A stretch of DNA of 50,420 nt from Lachnospiraceae bacterium. Lineage in GTDB: Bacteria; Bacillota; Clostridia; Lachnospirales; Lachnospiraceae. The stretch's first letter is position 1. Each line of letters opens with the position of its first letter. Below, one piece after another: positions 27,415 to 36,185 of this stretch. Location of the stretch: assembly GCA_022510725.1 (NCBI GenBank), contig JAFLSW010000015.1:1-50420 (forward strand), read 5' to 3'. The position numbers and the translations under genes were made by a program. Below the pieces are notes generated by a model. That model was given only the letters and a program-made list of their open reading frames with translations. It was not told the DNA's origin and made no database searches.

Positions 27415-27927
27415 TCAACCCTTCGCTTTTTTTAATATTTCTTTTATGATGGCTTCATAGCCTTTTTCATCCACATCCACAACTGCATCTGCCGTCTGTT
27501 CATAGACAGGTCCCCTCACAAGCAGCATTTCCCGGATTTTTTTTTCCGGATCCGTTCCCTGCAAGAGAGGTCTGGTCACATCATTTTTTAGCCGCCCATA
27601 GATCGTATCCGGTTTGGCCCGCAGATAAATGACACAGCCCAACTTCTTCAACAGCTTCCTGTTTTCCTCCCGCAAAGGCAGTCCGCCTCCCACAGAAATG
27701 ATATACCGATCCAGATATCCTGCGATTTCTTTCAGACAGTCTGTTTCCATCTGCCTGAAAGCTTCCTCCCCCTGCATCGCAAAAATCTCCGAAATAGTCA
27801 TATCCTGCTTTTTCTCGATCATTTTATCCGTATCCAGCAACGCTACTCGTTCCTTATAGGAGAGTTTTTTTCCCAGGGTGGTTTTCCCGCATCCCATGTA
27901 TCCGATCAAAATAATATTCCTTTTCAA
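27415..27927 (-). CDS. aroK: Shikimate kinase
   Basis: A 170-residue kinase with the P-loop GYMGCGKTT (9-17), the Asp of LLDTDKMIE, the shikimate-binding SVGGGLPLR and the Arg of VTRPLL. The start is TTG, overlapping the aroE stop as TTGA. The next Met lies inside the P-loop, so a TTG start is required. It phosphorylates shikimate at O3. It is coupled to aroE and aroQ on either side. Confidence 0.95.
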   Translation of the reverse strand: MKRNIILIGYMGCGKTTLGKKLSYKERVALLDTDKMIEKKQDMTISEIFAMQGEEAFRQMETDCLKEIAGYLDRYIISVGGGLPLREENRKLLKKLGCVIYLRAKPDTIYGRLKNDVTRPLLQGTDPEKKIREMLLVRGPVYEQTADAVVDVDEKGYEAIIKEILKKAKG

Positions 27928-28790
27928 ACCTTAACCGCTTCCTTCATCTTCCCATAAATTTCCTGACAGAGTGACTCATCCACCTGCACACGATTCCAAA
28001 GTTCATAGGCGATCACACCTTGATATAACAACATTTTTAAACCATTATAAGCCTTTGCGCCTGCCTCCCTGCAAAGAGTCATAAACCGGGTATCCGCAGG
28101 CTTATAGATCAGATCCACTGCCACATCCACCATCTCATAAAAATCCGGCTCTTCTATGACTGCCTTGTCACAGTCGGGATACAGGCCCACGCTGGTTCCC
28201 TGAATGCACAGATATTTCTGCCCCGGAAGACTTTTATACTCTGACAGGCTCATGGGGATGATAACTTCTCTACCCACTGCCTCATTGACCTCTTTTGCCA
28301 CTGCCAGGGCACGATCGATTGTCCTGTTTAACAGATATACCTTTTTTGCGCCTTCTGTCCCTAACATAAAAGCCACAGCCCGGGAAGCGCCTCCTGCCCC
28401 CAAAAGCAGGGTTTCTTTTCCTTCTATCTGTATCCCTTCGCTCTTCATGGCCCGCAACAGCCCGGACATATCCGTGTTATACCCTTTGTAGCCGCCTTCT
28501 GTGCGGACCAGGGTGTTTACCGCCCCGATCTTTTCCGCCAAAGGATCTAATTCCTTTAAATATGGGATCACTGCACTTTTATGAGGCACCGTTACATTTA
28601 AGCCGGTTATGGATAAGGCATAAGCCCCCTTCACTGCTGCCTCTACATTTTGATTTTCTACCAAAAAGGGCACATAGACCAGATCTTCTCCCATAGCCTT
28701 AGCCAAATGATTATGTATCAGGGGAGACAATGTGTGCTCCACCGGATTGCCAATAAGACCGCAAACCTTTGTTTTCCCGCCAATCTGCAT
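27924..28790 (-). CDS. aroE: Shikimate dehydrogenase
   Basis: The 288-residue product has the substrate motifs EHTLSPLIHN and LNVTVPHKSAV (catalytic Lys and nearby Asn), GAVNTLV, and the NADP motif LLGAGGASRAVAFML. It reduces 3-dehydroshikimate to shikimate. The ribosome site is GAGGATAAG. It lies 3 bases after the phosphatase gene and overlaps aroK, so the four genes form one unit. Confidence 0.96.
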   Translation of the reverse strand: MQIGGKTKVCGLIGNPVEHTLSPLIHNHLAKAMGEDLVYVPFLVENQNVEAAVKGAYALSITGLNVTVPHKSAVIPYLKELDPLAEKIGAVNTLVRTEGGYKGYNTDMSGLLRAMKSEGIQIEGKETLLLGAGGASRAVAFMLGTEGAKKVYLLNRTIDRALAVAKEVNEAVGREVIIPMSLSEYKSLPGQKYLCIQGTSVGLYPDCDKAVIEEPDFYEMVDVAVDLIYKPADTRFMTLCREAGAKAYNGLKMLLYQGVIAYELWNRVQVDESLCQEIYGKMKEAVKV

Positions 28791-28793
28791 AAC

Positions 28794-29291
28794 TTATCCT
28801 CTCTTTTTATAAAAATGAAGTACCAGCTTTTCCAGATACCGCTTCAATACAATCTGGATCTCTTCTTTTTTGTCTATGGGTTTAACCAAAATGCTGTAAA
28901 TTCCACAGCGCCTCGCACCCCATACATCGGTAAAAAGCTGGTCTCCGATGAAGACCGTTTCCGCCTTTGTGGCCTTCATCCGTTCCATGGCTTTTTCATA
29001 GCCTCGCCTGCCCGGCTTGCCCGCCTTGTAGATATAGGTAGCGCCTGCCACCCGATCGCAAAAGGATTTGACCCTGGGTTCCTTATTGTTGGATAAAAGT
29101 ACCATGGAAAAGCCTAATTCATGCAGCCGCTTAAATAAGGCGATAGCCCTGTCGTCTGCCGGCGCGCCATGGGGCACCAAAGTATTGTCAATATCAAATA
29201 TGAGGGCATGAACGCCTTTTTTTCTTATGGACTCAAAATCGATATCGTAAGCGGAGTCCAGCCATAGATCGGGATAAAAACGCTGCAGCAT
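28794..29291 (-). CDS. YqeG-family HAD phosphatase
   Basis: About 165 residues with HAD motif I DIDNTLVPHG (the nucleophile Asp and second Asp), motif II LSNN, the Lys in AGKPGRRGYEKAM, and motif IV GDQLFTDVWGA. This matches the YqeG/HAD-IIIA group. The substrate is unknown. The ATG at 29291 has AAGGAG upstream; the extended reading to 29306 begins with TTG. It opens the aro cluster. YqeG-aroE linkage is common in Firmicutes, but its role in the pathway is not established. Confidence 0.9.
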   Translation of the reverse strand: MLQRFYPDLWLDSAYDIDFESIRKKGVHALIFDIDNTLVPHGAPADDRAIALFKRLHELGFSMVLLSNNKEPRVKSFCDRVAGATYIYKAGKPGRRGYEKAMERMKATKAETVFIGDQLFTDVWGARRCGIYSILVKPIDKKEEIQIVLKRYLEKLVLHFYKKRG

Positions 29292-29349
29292 GATCTGCTC
29301 CTTCAAATTTTAAACTCTAGGACTAATCATAGCACAGAAAAACAAATAA

Positions 29350-29413
29350 AAAAAGACCTTGAAAAACCCACTCCGATAAACTTGGTGGTACGTAAATCGG
29401 AATGGGTTAAAGG
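29350..29413 (-). terminator. Long-hairpin terminator of the 29417-29812 gene
   Basis: On the minus strand AACCCATTCCGAT pairs with ATCGGAGTGGGTT with one mismatch and an 18-base loop. The outer arms AACCTT/AAGGT extend it, and TTTTTTT follows. It starts just after the stop at 29417. Confidence 0.8.
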
Positions 29414-29416
29414 TTC

Positions 29417-29812
29417 TTATTTTATGACTACGATGCCGTCTTCCGACTGGCTGGCGTAGAATACTTTATTTGCTTCTTCACTTCCTACAAAGTAGCGGTA
29501 CTGATCCAGGATGCTGTCCTTTTTCATATCAGAAATGAGCTGCTCTGTATCCAGTAAGCTTAAGTCGCTGTCCTTACCTATGTAGTCGAATGTCTCTCCC
29601 GCATTAAAGGTAAGGGAAATATTTTCCAGGTCTGCGGTCTTAGGTCGGTTGTCAGGCACTGCAGCAGTGGTAACAGATGCGGGAACAGGAATCTCATTCT
29701 CCTGCTGTTTTTTGATTTCATCCTGCTGTCTGACTGTTTCCAGTTCTACCCTTTTGATAGGTTGTATGGGATAGGTAGGATAACTAACTCCCCCAATTGC
29801 TTCTATACGCAT
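29417..29812 (-). CDS. Small hypothetical protein
   Basis: About 131 residues from the ATG at 29812, with AAGGAAGGCGGTGAG upstream. An in-frame GTG lies at 29821. The N-terminal half is Pro/Gln-rich (EIPVPASVTTAAVP) and looks unstructured. The C-terminal half is acidic and more ordered: NISLTFNAGETFDYIGKD, then LLDTEQLISDMKKDSILDQYRYFVG, ending DGIVVIK. The spacing loosely recalls FlaG or other short clostridial proteins, but I cannot assign a family. It has its own terminator and lies between the aro and dipeptide-transport units. Confidence 0.7.
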   Translation of the reverse strand: MRIEAIGGVSYPTYPIQPIKRVELETVRQQDEIKKQQENEIPVPASVTTAAVPDNRPKTADLENISLTFNAGETFDYIGKDSDLSLLDTEQLISDMKKDSILDQYRYFVGSEEANKVFYASQSEDGIVVIK

Positions 29813-29887
29813 CCGACTCACCGCCTTCCTTTGCCTTAAGTGGAAATTGTTTTGTTATTACATATATCGGCAAAAAGAGGGAAATGT

Positions 29888-31456
29888 TTATAGTGAAATT
29901 CCCGCCGCCTGCAATAATTCCTTGGTATAGTCAGCCTTGGGATCACTGTATACTTCTTCCGATACCCCTTCCTCTACCACGCAGCCATCCTTTAATACCA
30001 TGACTCTGTCGCACATGCCGTATACCACACGCAGATCGTGTGAAATGAGTAAGATGGAAAGCTGCATTTCCTTTTGCAGTTTTTTCAAAAGCTCTATGAT
30101 CTGAGCCTGTATGGTCACATCCAAAGCGGAAACCGGCTCATCGGCTATGAGCAGTAAGGGTTCTTGGAGCAGGGCTATGGCAATGCTGATGCGCTGCCTC
30201 TGACCCCCCGAAAGCTGTCTGGGATATCTATCTAAAAAGCTATCATCCAATCCCACCTTGTTTACTATTTCAGATGCTGCCTTTAAACGCTCCTCTTTGC
30301 TGTACCCGCCTTTTATTCTCAATACTTCCTGTAAGATCCAGCCCACCTTTTTAGCAGGATTCAGGGAACTATAGGGGTCCTGAAAGATCATGGAGATACT
30401 GCCTTCCTGCTTTTGGAGCTCTCCCTCTATATTTTTATTCAATCCGATGATGGCTTTTGCCAAAGTGGATTTTCCACTGCCGCTTTCTCCTACAAGTCCC
30501 AGGATCTCTCCCTGCTTCATTTCAAGGGAAACATCGAAAAGTACCTGTCTTAATCTGCCTGCCCCCGGCTTCTCAGTTCTGTAGAAAACATTCAGGTTGG
30601 AAGCCTTTAACAAAGGGGCTGCTGTTTCATCAGCTTCTTTGCCTGTTTCTTGTCCGAAATCATTTTTCTTTTCTATTTTGGGAATGGCACTGATGAGCTG
30701 TCTGGTATAAGGATGCTTCGGATGTAAGAAGACTTCTTCCGTTTCTCCTTCTTCCACCATCTTACCCTTCTCCATAACAATAACCCTATGACAGAGTTTT
30801 TTAACCAAGCTGAGATCATGGGAAATAAATAAAATGGCTGTCTGCTTTTCTTTATTTAACCGCAACAAAAGCTCTATGATCTGCTCCTGTACCGTCACAT
30901 CCAAAGCCGTGGTAGGTTCATCCGCGATCAAAAGGGCCGGTTCGCAGACCATGGCTGCTGCGATCATGGCTCGCTGCCGCATGCCTCCCGACAGCTCATG
31001 GGGATACCAGTCATAGACCTCGTCCTTTAACTCTACCTCCCTCATGTAAGAAAGTGCCCTTTCCCTCCGCTCTTCCCCCGTCAGGTCCGTATGCAGACGA
31101 AGGCTCTCTTCGATCTGCATGCCGATCTTTAGCACCGGATTCAAACTGGTCATAGGTTCCTGAAAGATGACGGAAATATCCTTCCCCTGGAATTCCCGCA
31201 GACGCTTTCTCTCACAGGTCAACAGATTTTCTCCTCCAAAGAGGATCTCCCCGCTTTTTTTCATGTCTTTTCGATTTAACAAGCCTGCAACTGCCAAAGC
31301 GCTCATGGTCTTTCCCGAACCGGATTCGCCTACAATTCCCAAAATCTCTCCTTTTGTCATGGAAAGACTGAAATCCTCCACTACCGTTTCCGGCAGGGCA
31401 TGGTCATGAAACTCAATATTCAGATGGTTGATCTCTAAAAGTTTTTCCTGACCCAT
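29888..31456 (-). CDS. Dipeptide/oligopeptide ABC transporter, fused double ATPase (DppD-DppF)
   Basis: The 522-residue protein holds two ABC ATPase domains in one chain. The first has Walker A GIVGESGSGKT, Walker B LLIADEP and signature LSGGMRQR. The second has the same set near residue 320 onward, with signature LSGGQRQR and FQDPYSSLNPAKK. Most dipeptide systems have two separate ATPases, so this is a fusion like those of GsiA or YejF. It abuts the permease as TAGATG and is last in the operon. Both nucleotide sites look intact. Confidence 0.93.
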   Translation of the reverse strand: MGQEKLLEINHLNIEFHDHALPETVVEDFSLSMTKGEILGIVGESGSGKTMSALAVAGLLNRKDMKKSGEILFGGENLLTCERKRLREFQGKDISVIFQEPMTSLNPVLKIGMQIEESLRLHTDLTGEERRERALSYMREVELKDEVYDWYPHELSGGMRQRAMIAAAMVCEPALLIADEPTTALDVTVQEQIIELLLRLNKEKQTAILFISHDLSLVKKLCHRVIVMEKGKMVEEGETEEVFLHPKHPYTRQLISAIPKIEKKNDFGQETGKEADETAAPLLKASNLNVFYRTEKPGAGRLRQVLFDVSLEMKQGEILGLVGESGSGKSTLAKAIIGLNKNIEGELQKQEGSISMIFQDPYSSLNPAKKVGWILQEVLRIKGGYSKEERLKAASEIVNKVGLDDSFLDRYPRQLSGGQRQRISIAIALLQEPLLLIADEPVSALDVTIQAQIIELLKKLQKEMQLSILLISHDLRVVYGMCDRVMVLKDGCVVEEGVSEEVYSDPKADYTKELLQAAGISL

Positions 31457-32260
31457 CTATTTCTCCATTCCTGTTGCCAATAATCCAAATCCCAGTATCA
31501 TCATCACCATGACTGCTCCCGGGAAAACTGCCATATAGGGTGTGCTGTATAAATAAGTCTGCGCATCGGACAGCATGGCGCCCAGACTGGCATCCGGAGG
31601 CTGCACGCCGATCCCCAGATAAGATAATCCCGCTTCTGCGATCACCGCATTGTTAAAACCGATCATGACCGAAGATAAGATGACAGGAAAAGCATTGGGC
31701 AGAATGTGAAAGAACATGATACGCAGACTGCCTGCACCCATGACTTTGGCACTTTGCACATACTCCTTATTCTTTTCCTTCATAAATTCGCTGCGCACGA
31801 TTCTGGCAAAGCTGGGAATAAAGGCAATGCCCAATGCCAGGATCACATTATATTTACCCGGTCCGATGAGACAGATCACCACCAATGCCAAAAAGATGCT
31901 GGGAAAAGCAAAGACCGCATCGTTTAAACGCATCAGCACCTCATCTAACAATCCGCCAAAATAGCCGCAGAAACCGCCCAATATGATCCCTGCCACAGTA
32001 CCGATGAACACAGTTCCCAAAGCAACGGTAAAGGTATTTCCGATTCCCTTAAGGACTCTGCTGAATATATCCCTGCCAAAATGGTCACAACCCATGAAAT
32101 GACTGACGGAAGCCCCTGTAAATTTTAGGGAATTGTCCATGGTATCCGGATCATAGGGCGTGCCGATCATACCCCAGAGTAAAAGGATCAAAGTCAGACT
32201 GACTAAGATCATACCCGCTATGAAGTTAAAGTTTTTCTTTTTCTTTTTTATCATTCCCAT
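31457..32260 (-). CDS. Dipeptide ABC transporter permease (DppC-like)
   Basis: A 267-residue membrane protein with a Lys-rich N-terminus and about six hydrophobic segments. It carries the conserved cytoplasmic EAA loop (VQSAKVMGAGSLRIMFFHILPNAFP) that docks on the ATPase. It fits the shorter DppC-type partner. ATG at 32260 was taken; a second ATG at 32254 sits at a better distance from AAGGA. It follows dppB by 18 bases. Confidence 0.92.
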   Translation of the reverse strand: MGMIKKKKKNFNFIAGMILVSLTLILLLWGMIGTPYDPDTMDNSLKFTGASVSHFMGCDHFGRDIFSRVLKGIGNTFTVALGTVFIGTVAGIILGGFCGYFGGLLDEVLMRLNDAVFAFPSIFLALVVICLIGPGKYNVILALGIAFIPSFARIVRSEFMKEKNKEYVQSAKVMGAGSLRIMFFHILPNAFPVILSSVMIGFNNAVIAEAGLSYLGIGVQPPDASLGAMLSDAQTYLYSTPYMAVFPGAVMVMMILGFGLLATGMEK

Positions 32261-32278
32261 ACTTCCTTCTCAGGTACT

Positions 32279-33220
32279 TTATGATCTGCGCATTCTGGGA
32301 TCGATCACACGATACAATGCATCCACTACAAAATTTACAATAATAACAAGAGCTGCAATCAGCATGATAATGGCTTCCACCACAGGATAATCCCGATTGG
32401 AAATGGATGTTAACAAGATCCGTCCCAAACCGGGAATATTAAATACCTGTTCTATGATGATGCTTCCTGCCACCATATCGGACAATGCCATGCCTAAAAA
32501 AGTAATGACCGGAATCAGGGCATTTTTTAATACATGGCGGTATAAAACCTGTTTTGTTTTGTTTCCCCTGCTGTATGCGGTCCGCACATAATCCTTTCCT
32601 ATCTCCTCTAAAATGGAGGTACGAAGCAGCTTCACCGCCATGGCGATCTTGGGCAAAGCGATGGCAATGGCCGGAAAGATCATATAACCCAAAAAAGCGC
32701 CCCAGTTTTTGGTATAGGAGACAAAGCCTCCCGGTGTAAACCACTTTAACAGAACGCCAAATAAAACAGTAATGATAATCCCCGAAAAAAAAGGCGGAAC
32801 CGCCATAATGATCTGATCTATCACACCGATCAGCCGGTCTAAAAATCGTCCCTGATACCTTGCCGCATAAATGCCCAAAGGAATGGATATGGCTACAACC
32901 AATATAAATGCCAATACCATAAGGGTTACGGTGATGGGCACTTTATCCGCCACCATGCCTTTTACCGGCCGGGAATAGCTGTAGGAAGTTCCCATATCCC
33001 CTTTAACAAAACCGGCAAGCCATGTTCCATACCGAACCAGGAAGGGTCTGTTTAATCCCATCTCTTCCCGCAAAGCCTCCACTCGTTCCGGTGTAGCCTG
33101 TGTGCCCAGCTTGCTGGTTGCCGCATCTCCCGGAATCACATCAAAGGCAAGAAAAACGAGGAAGGATACGACTACCAGCGTGACGATCATGGTTATACCC
33201 CTTTTGCCCAGCTGTTTCAT
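32279..33220 (-). CDS. Dipeptide ABC transporter permease (DppB-like)
   Basis: A 313-residue permease with six segments. The N-terminus MKQLGKRGITMIVTLVVVSF and the motif ALREEMGLNRPFLVRYG are typical of DppB/OppB proteins. It also has an EAA-type loop (VRTAYSRGNKTKQVLYRHVLKNALIP). It pairs with the DppC-like protein to form the pore. The ribosome site is AAAGGAGG. Confidence 0.93.
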   Translation of the reverse strand: MKQLGKRGITMIVTLVVVSFLVFLAFDVIPGDAATSKLGTQATPERVEALREEMGLNRPFLVRYGTWLAGFVKGDMGTSYSYSRPVKGMVADKVPITVTLMVLAFILVVAISIPLGIYAARYQGRFLDRLIGVIDQIIMAVPPFFSGIIITVLFGVLLKWFTPGGFVSYTKNWGAFLGYMIFPAIAIALPKIAMAVKLLRTSILEEIGKDYVRTAYSRGNKTKQVLYRHVLKNALIPVITFLGMALSDMVAGSIIIEQVFNIPGLGRILLTSISNRDYPVVEAIIMLIAALVIIVNFVVDALYRVIDPRMRRS

Positions 33221-33275
33221 ATGCCTTCCTCCTTTCTGATATTTTTTAGTTACCCCATGCTTACTAAAAATCTTT

Positions 33276-34787
33276 TTATTCTTCTACAATGTAAAGCTTT
33301 GAGAAATCCTGTACATACAAAGGATAAAACTCATAGCCTGCATATTTCTTGTTAATGGCTACAAATTCAGCCAGGTCCTGAATATAAACATTGGCTGCAT
33401 CTTCGCTTAAGATCGTCTCACATTCTTTATATGCCGCTACTCTTTCCGCATCATCTGTGGTACCCATTGCCCTGGCATAAGCTGCATCATATGCCGCATT
33501 ATCATAGTTGATAAAATTATTAGAGGCATCGGACACAAATCTGGACAACAATGCGCTTGCCGTTAAGGTAGAGGCATCCACGCCCACTACGGTAGACTGG
33601 AACTGTCTGCCGCCATATACATCACTGAGCCAGGAATCCCATTCCACCAGGTTGATCTTCGCATCTACACCGATTGCCTTAAACTGCTCTACCAGCACCT
33701 GTGCCGTATCAATATGAGGCTGATAGTTGGAAGGCACCGTAATGGTAAAGGAAAATCCATCGGGATAGCCTGCATCTGCCAGCAATTCCTTGGCCTTATC
33801 AATATCCTGATCATAGGTATGATTCAGCTCTTCCATATAGTATTTGGAAAAGGCAGGGAACATGGAAGATCCCAGCTCTGTACCCTTTCCATCAAAGATC
33901 AGATCCATGATCTCCTGGGGATCAATGGCATAGCAAAGAGCCTGTCTTACCCTTACATCATCAAAGGGGGCTTCATCATTGTTCAGATATAGTGCCTGTA
34001 CCAGATTCATGGTTCCTTCATAGATCTCAAAGTTATCGCTAAGCTGATCCACCTGTGCAGAAGAAAGCCTTGCATAAAAATCGATGGAACCTGCATTTAA
34101 GCCGGTGATGATAGCATCTGTATCTGCAATGATCTTGATGGTTATATTTTCAATATGGGCAGGTGTTCCCCAGTAATCATCATTTCTTACCAAGATCACC
34201 TCTTCCTGGGGTGTCCAGGATACATATTTGTAAGGGCCGGTTCCGATGGGATCTGTTTCCGGGCTTGCATTGGAAGCAGGAATGATCGCCGTAGTCATGT
34301 AAGCTAAGAAATCCGTATCCGGCTCCTTTAAGGTAACGATGATGGTTGCTTCATCCGGTGTTTCAATGTTTTCAATATTAGAAAACGCCGGTACCAGCGG
34401 ATCTCCGTTGCTGGTATCGGCGCAGCGTTCCAGTGAATACTTCACATCCTCTACCGTTACAACAGATCCGTCATGGAATAAGACTCCTTCCCTTAGCGTG
34501 AATGTGTAGACCTTACCATCCTCACTGGGAATCACCTCACTTGCAACAGCAGGAACTAAATTACCTTCGCTATCCGGTTTCACCAGTCCCTCAAAAATGT
34601 TGAAGAGCACCTCTTTCGTTCCTGCCGCCACTGCTTTGTGGGGGTCAAGACTGTCAAGGTCCTGGGGAATACCGATGGTAATGGAAGAAGAGCCATCATC
34701 CTCCTTGTCGCCTGCGCATCCGCTCAGTGCAATAGTAAGTGTTGTCAACACAAACAGCAAAAAGAGTGTTTTCAATCTTTTTTTCAT
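33276..34787 (-). CDS. Peptide-binding lipoprotein of the ABC transporter (DppA/OppA-like)
   Basis: The 503-residue product starts MKKRLKTLFLLFVLTTLTI with lipobox LSGC (Cys24), so it should be lipid-anchored outside. The body belongs to the family 5 solute-binding proteins: ITIGIPQDLDSLDPHKA, REGVLFHDGSVVTVEDVKYSLER, GTGPYKYVSW and DVRVRQALCYAIDPQEIMDLI. It captures the peptide or a similar substrate and feeds the permease genes below. Real substrate could be peptides, nickel or another small solute. The gene is first in the operon and has a strong promoter. Confidence 0.94.
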   Translation of the reverse strand: MKKRLKTLFLLFVLTTLTIALSGCAGDKEDDGSSSITIGIPQDLDSLDPHKAVAAGTKEVLFNIFEGLVKPDSEGNLVPAVASEVIPSEDGKVYTFTLREGVLFHDGSVVTVEDVKYSLERCADTSNGDPLVPAFSNIENIETPDEATIIVTLKEPDTDFLAYMTTAIIPASNASPETDPIGTGPYKYVSWTPQEEVILVRNDDYWGTPAHIENITIKIIADTDAIITGLNAGSIDFYARLSSAQVDQLSDNFEIYEGTMNLVQALYLNNDEAPFDDVRVRQALCYAIDPQEIMDLIFDGKGTELGSSMFPAFSKYYMEELNHTYDQDIDKAKELLADAGYPDGFSFTITVPSNYQPHIDTAQVLVEQFKAIGVDAKINLVEWDSWLSDVYGGRQFQSTVVGVDASTLTASALLSRFVSDASNNFINYDNAAYDAAYARAMGTTDDAERVAAYKECETILSEDAANVYIQDLAEFVAINKKYAGYEFYPLYVQDFSKLYIVEE

Positions 34788-34872
34788 TGTGTTTTCTTCC
34801 TTTCTTTTCTATATGAAGTTGTGATACGGTCCCGGCACAGTCCATGGGGTTGACCTTTCCGAAACCATAGAG

Positions 34873-34901
34873 ATTGTATCGGATTTTTGTGGATTTGGCA
34901 A
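34873..34901 (-). promoter_or_regulatory. Promoter of the dipeptide-transporter operon
   Basis: On the minus strand TTGCCA is followed after 17 bases by TACAAT. An inverted repeat GCAAG-N6-CTTGC (34898-34913) overlaps the upstream edge and could be an operator. Confidence 0.75.
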
Positions 34902-34922
34902 GTGTTTTCTTGCAAATTTTCT

Positions 34923-36131
34923 TTACTGGTTTATCATTATTTTTTCATCAATAAAGTCTTGAGACAGCCATCGGATCTTGTCCCCGGGAATGCTCAACTG
35001 TTCCACCAGATAGCTTCGAATCTGCTGTGCTGTTTTAGAAACGGCATTTGCAATCAATATGTGATCATAATCCGATTCGTTTAATGAAGCCAGCTTTTGA
35101 GGATGCTCCACTTCCATACCCCAGCTTTGATAATAAGAATAATTCTGATCCACCCAGAGAACCGGAACAGCAATCTGCTCCTGATTCATACATTGTACCA
35201 ACTTTTCTCCCATCACGCCTGCTCCATATATGACCACCCTGCATCCTTTCTTTATTCCTCCATAAGGATAAAGTACAGTGTTTTTGTCAAGGACAGGACA
35301 ATGGAGGTCAAATAGATCTATTTTTCTCGTCAGAACCAAGAATTTGTAATACATATCCAGCTGCGGTACTAAAATATGATCTACCCCTTTATTTTTAAAG
35401 GCTTTATACATATGATCATAGAAAGCTTTCAAATATTCTTTATCATCTTTTCTTGTACTTCTTACAAAACTTCCCGGATTTTGCACATAATGATAACAGC
35501 ATATATCGGTAACAGCGATTTTTTTTGCCTCCAAAATGCCGGGATAAACTGTTGCGGCATCTTCTAATCCGCTTATATACTCATCAATACCAAGAAGGAC
35601 TTTTTCAAGAATATCCCTTTTAAAAAGCTTGTTCCACAGGTATGAATAGATTCCGAATTTAAAAAACTCCCCATAATATAACATATTGGACAAAATCATC
35701 TCCGGAGAATAGGTGCCTGTGGGAATATTATTGAAAGCTTTATTTTCTTTATCCCCCATAACACGATAATGTCCGGCGGCAACGATATCTGCATCCCCTT
35801 CCCTCTGTGCTTTGACAAGCTGCCTTATATAGTCTTCTTCGATCCAATCATCTGCATCTACCCATCCTATATATTTACCGGATGATGCCAGCAATCCTGC
35901 TTTTCTGGCACTGACGATTCCTCCGTTCTCCTGATCTATTATTTTGATTCGGCTGTCATTGTCGGCAAAGGAACGACATATCTCTAAGGAATTGTCCGTG
36001 GATCCGTCATTAACCAAAACCACTTCTATATCTGCATAAGTTTGATCCAAAATACTCTTTATACATTGATAGAGACATTTTTCCGCATTATAAATCGGTA
36101 CAATAACACTGACCAATTCTCTTTTGTCCAT
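34923..36131 (-). CDS. Family 2 glycosyltransferase with an extra C-terminal Rossmann-like domain
   Basis: 402 residues. The N-terminal GT-A fold has SVIVPIYNAEKCLYQCI, VLVNDGSTDNS, NGGIVSARKAG and the metal-binding VDADDW motif. From residue 298 there is a second domain, RVVIYGAGVMGEKLV, then VDQN and DHILIANA, which looks like a nucleotide-sugar-binding Rossmann unit. The same kind of domain ends the next gene. It would add a sugar to a lipid carrier or surface glycan. The ribosome site is GGAGGGATGATCG. It is the last of three polysaccharide genes and lies 54 bases after the Fe-S gene. Confidence 0.88.
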   Translation of the reverse strand: MDKRELVSVIVPIYNAEKCLYQCIKSILDQTYADIEVVLVNDGSTDNSLEICRSFADNDSRIKIIDQENGGIVSARKAGLLASSGKYIGWVDADDWIEEDYIRQLVKAQREGDADIVAAGHYRVMGDKENKAFNNIPTGTYSPEMILSNMLYYGEFFKFGIYSYLWNKLFKRDILEKVLLGIDEYISGLEDAATVYPGILEAKKIAVTDICCYHYVQNPGSFVRSTRKDDKEYLKAFYDHMYKAFKNKGVDHILVPQLDMYYKFLVLTRKIDLFDLHCPVLDKNTVLYPYGGIKKGCRVVIYGAGVMGEKLVQCMNQEQIAVPVLWVDQNYSYYQSWGMEVEHPQKLASLNESDYDHILIANAVSKTAQQIRSYLVEQLSIPGDKIRWLSQDFIDEKIMINQ

Positions 36132-36185
36132 CGATCATCCCTCCGGTTTGTTTCTGTTTACCTTTATTTGACAAATATTTTTTAT

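Noticed and set aside
29381-29395. T-box core, from GGTGGTACG in the hairpin loop
   Set aside because: The bases lie in the loop of a terminator, no specifier stem is present, and the strand is wrong for the nearby gene.
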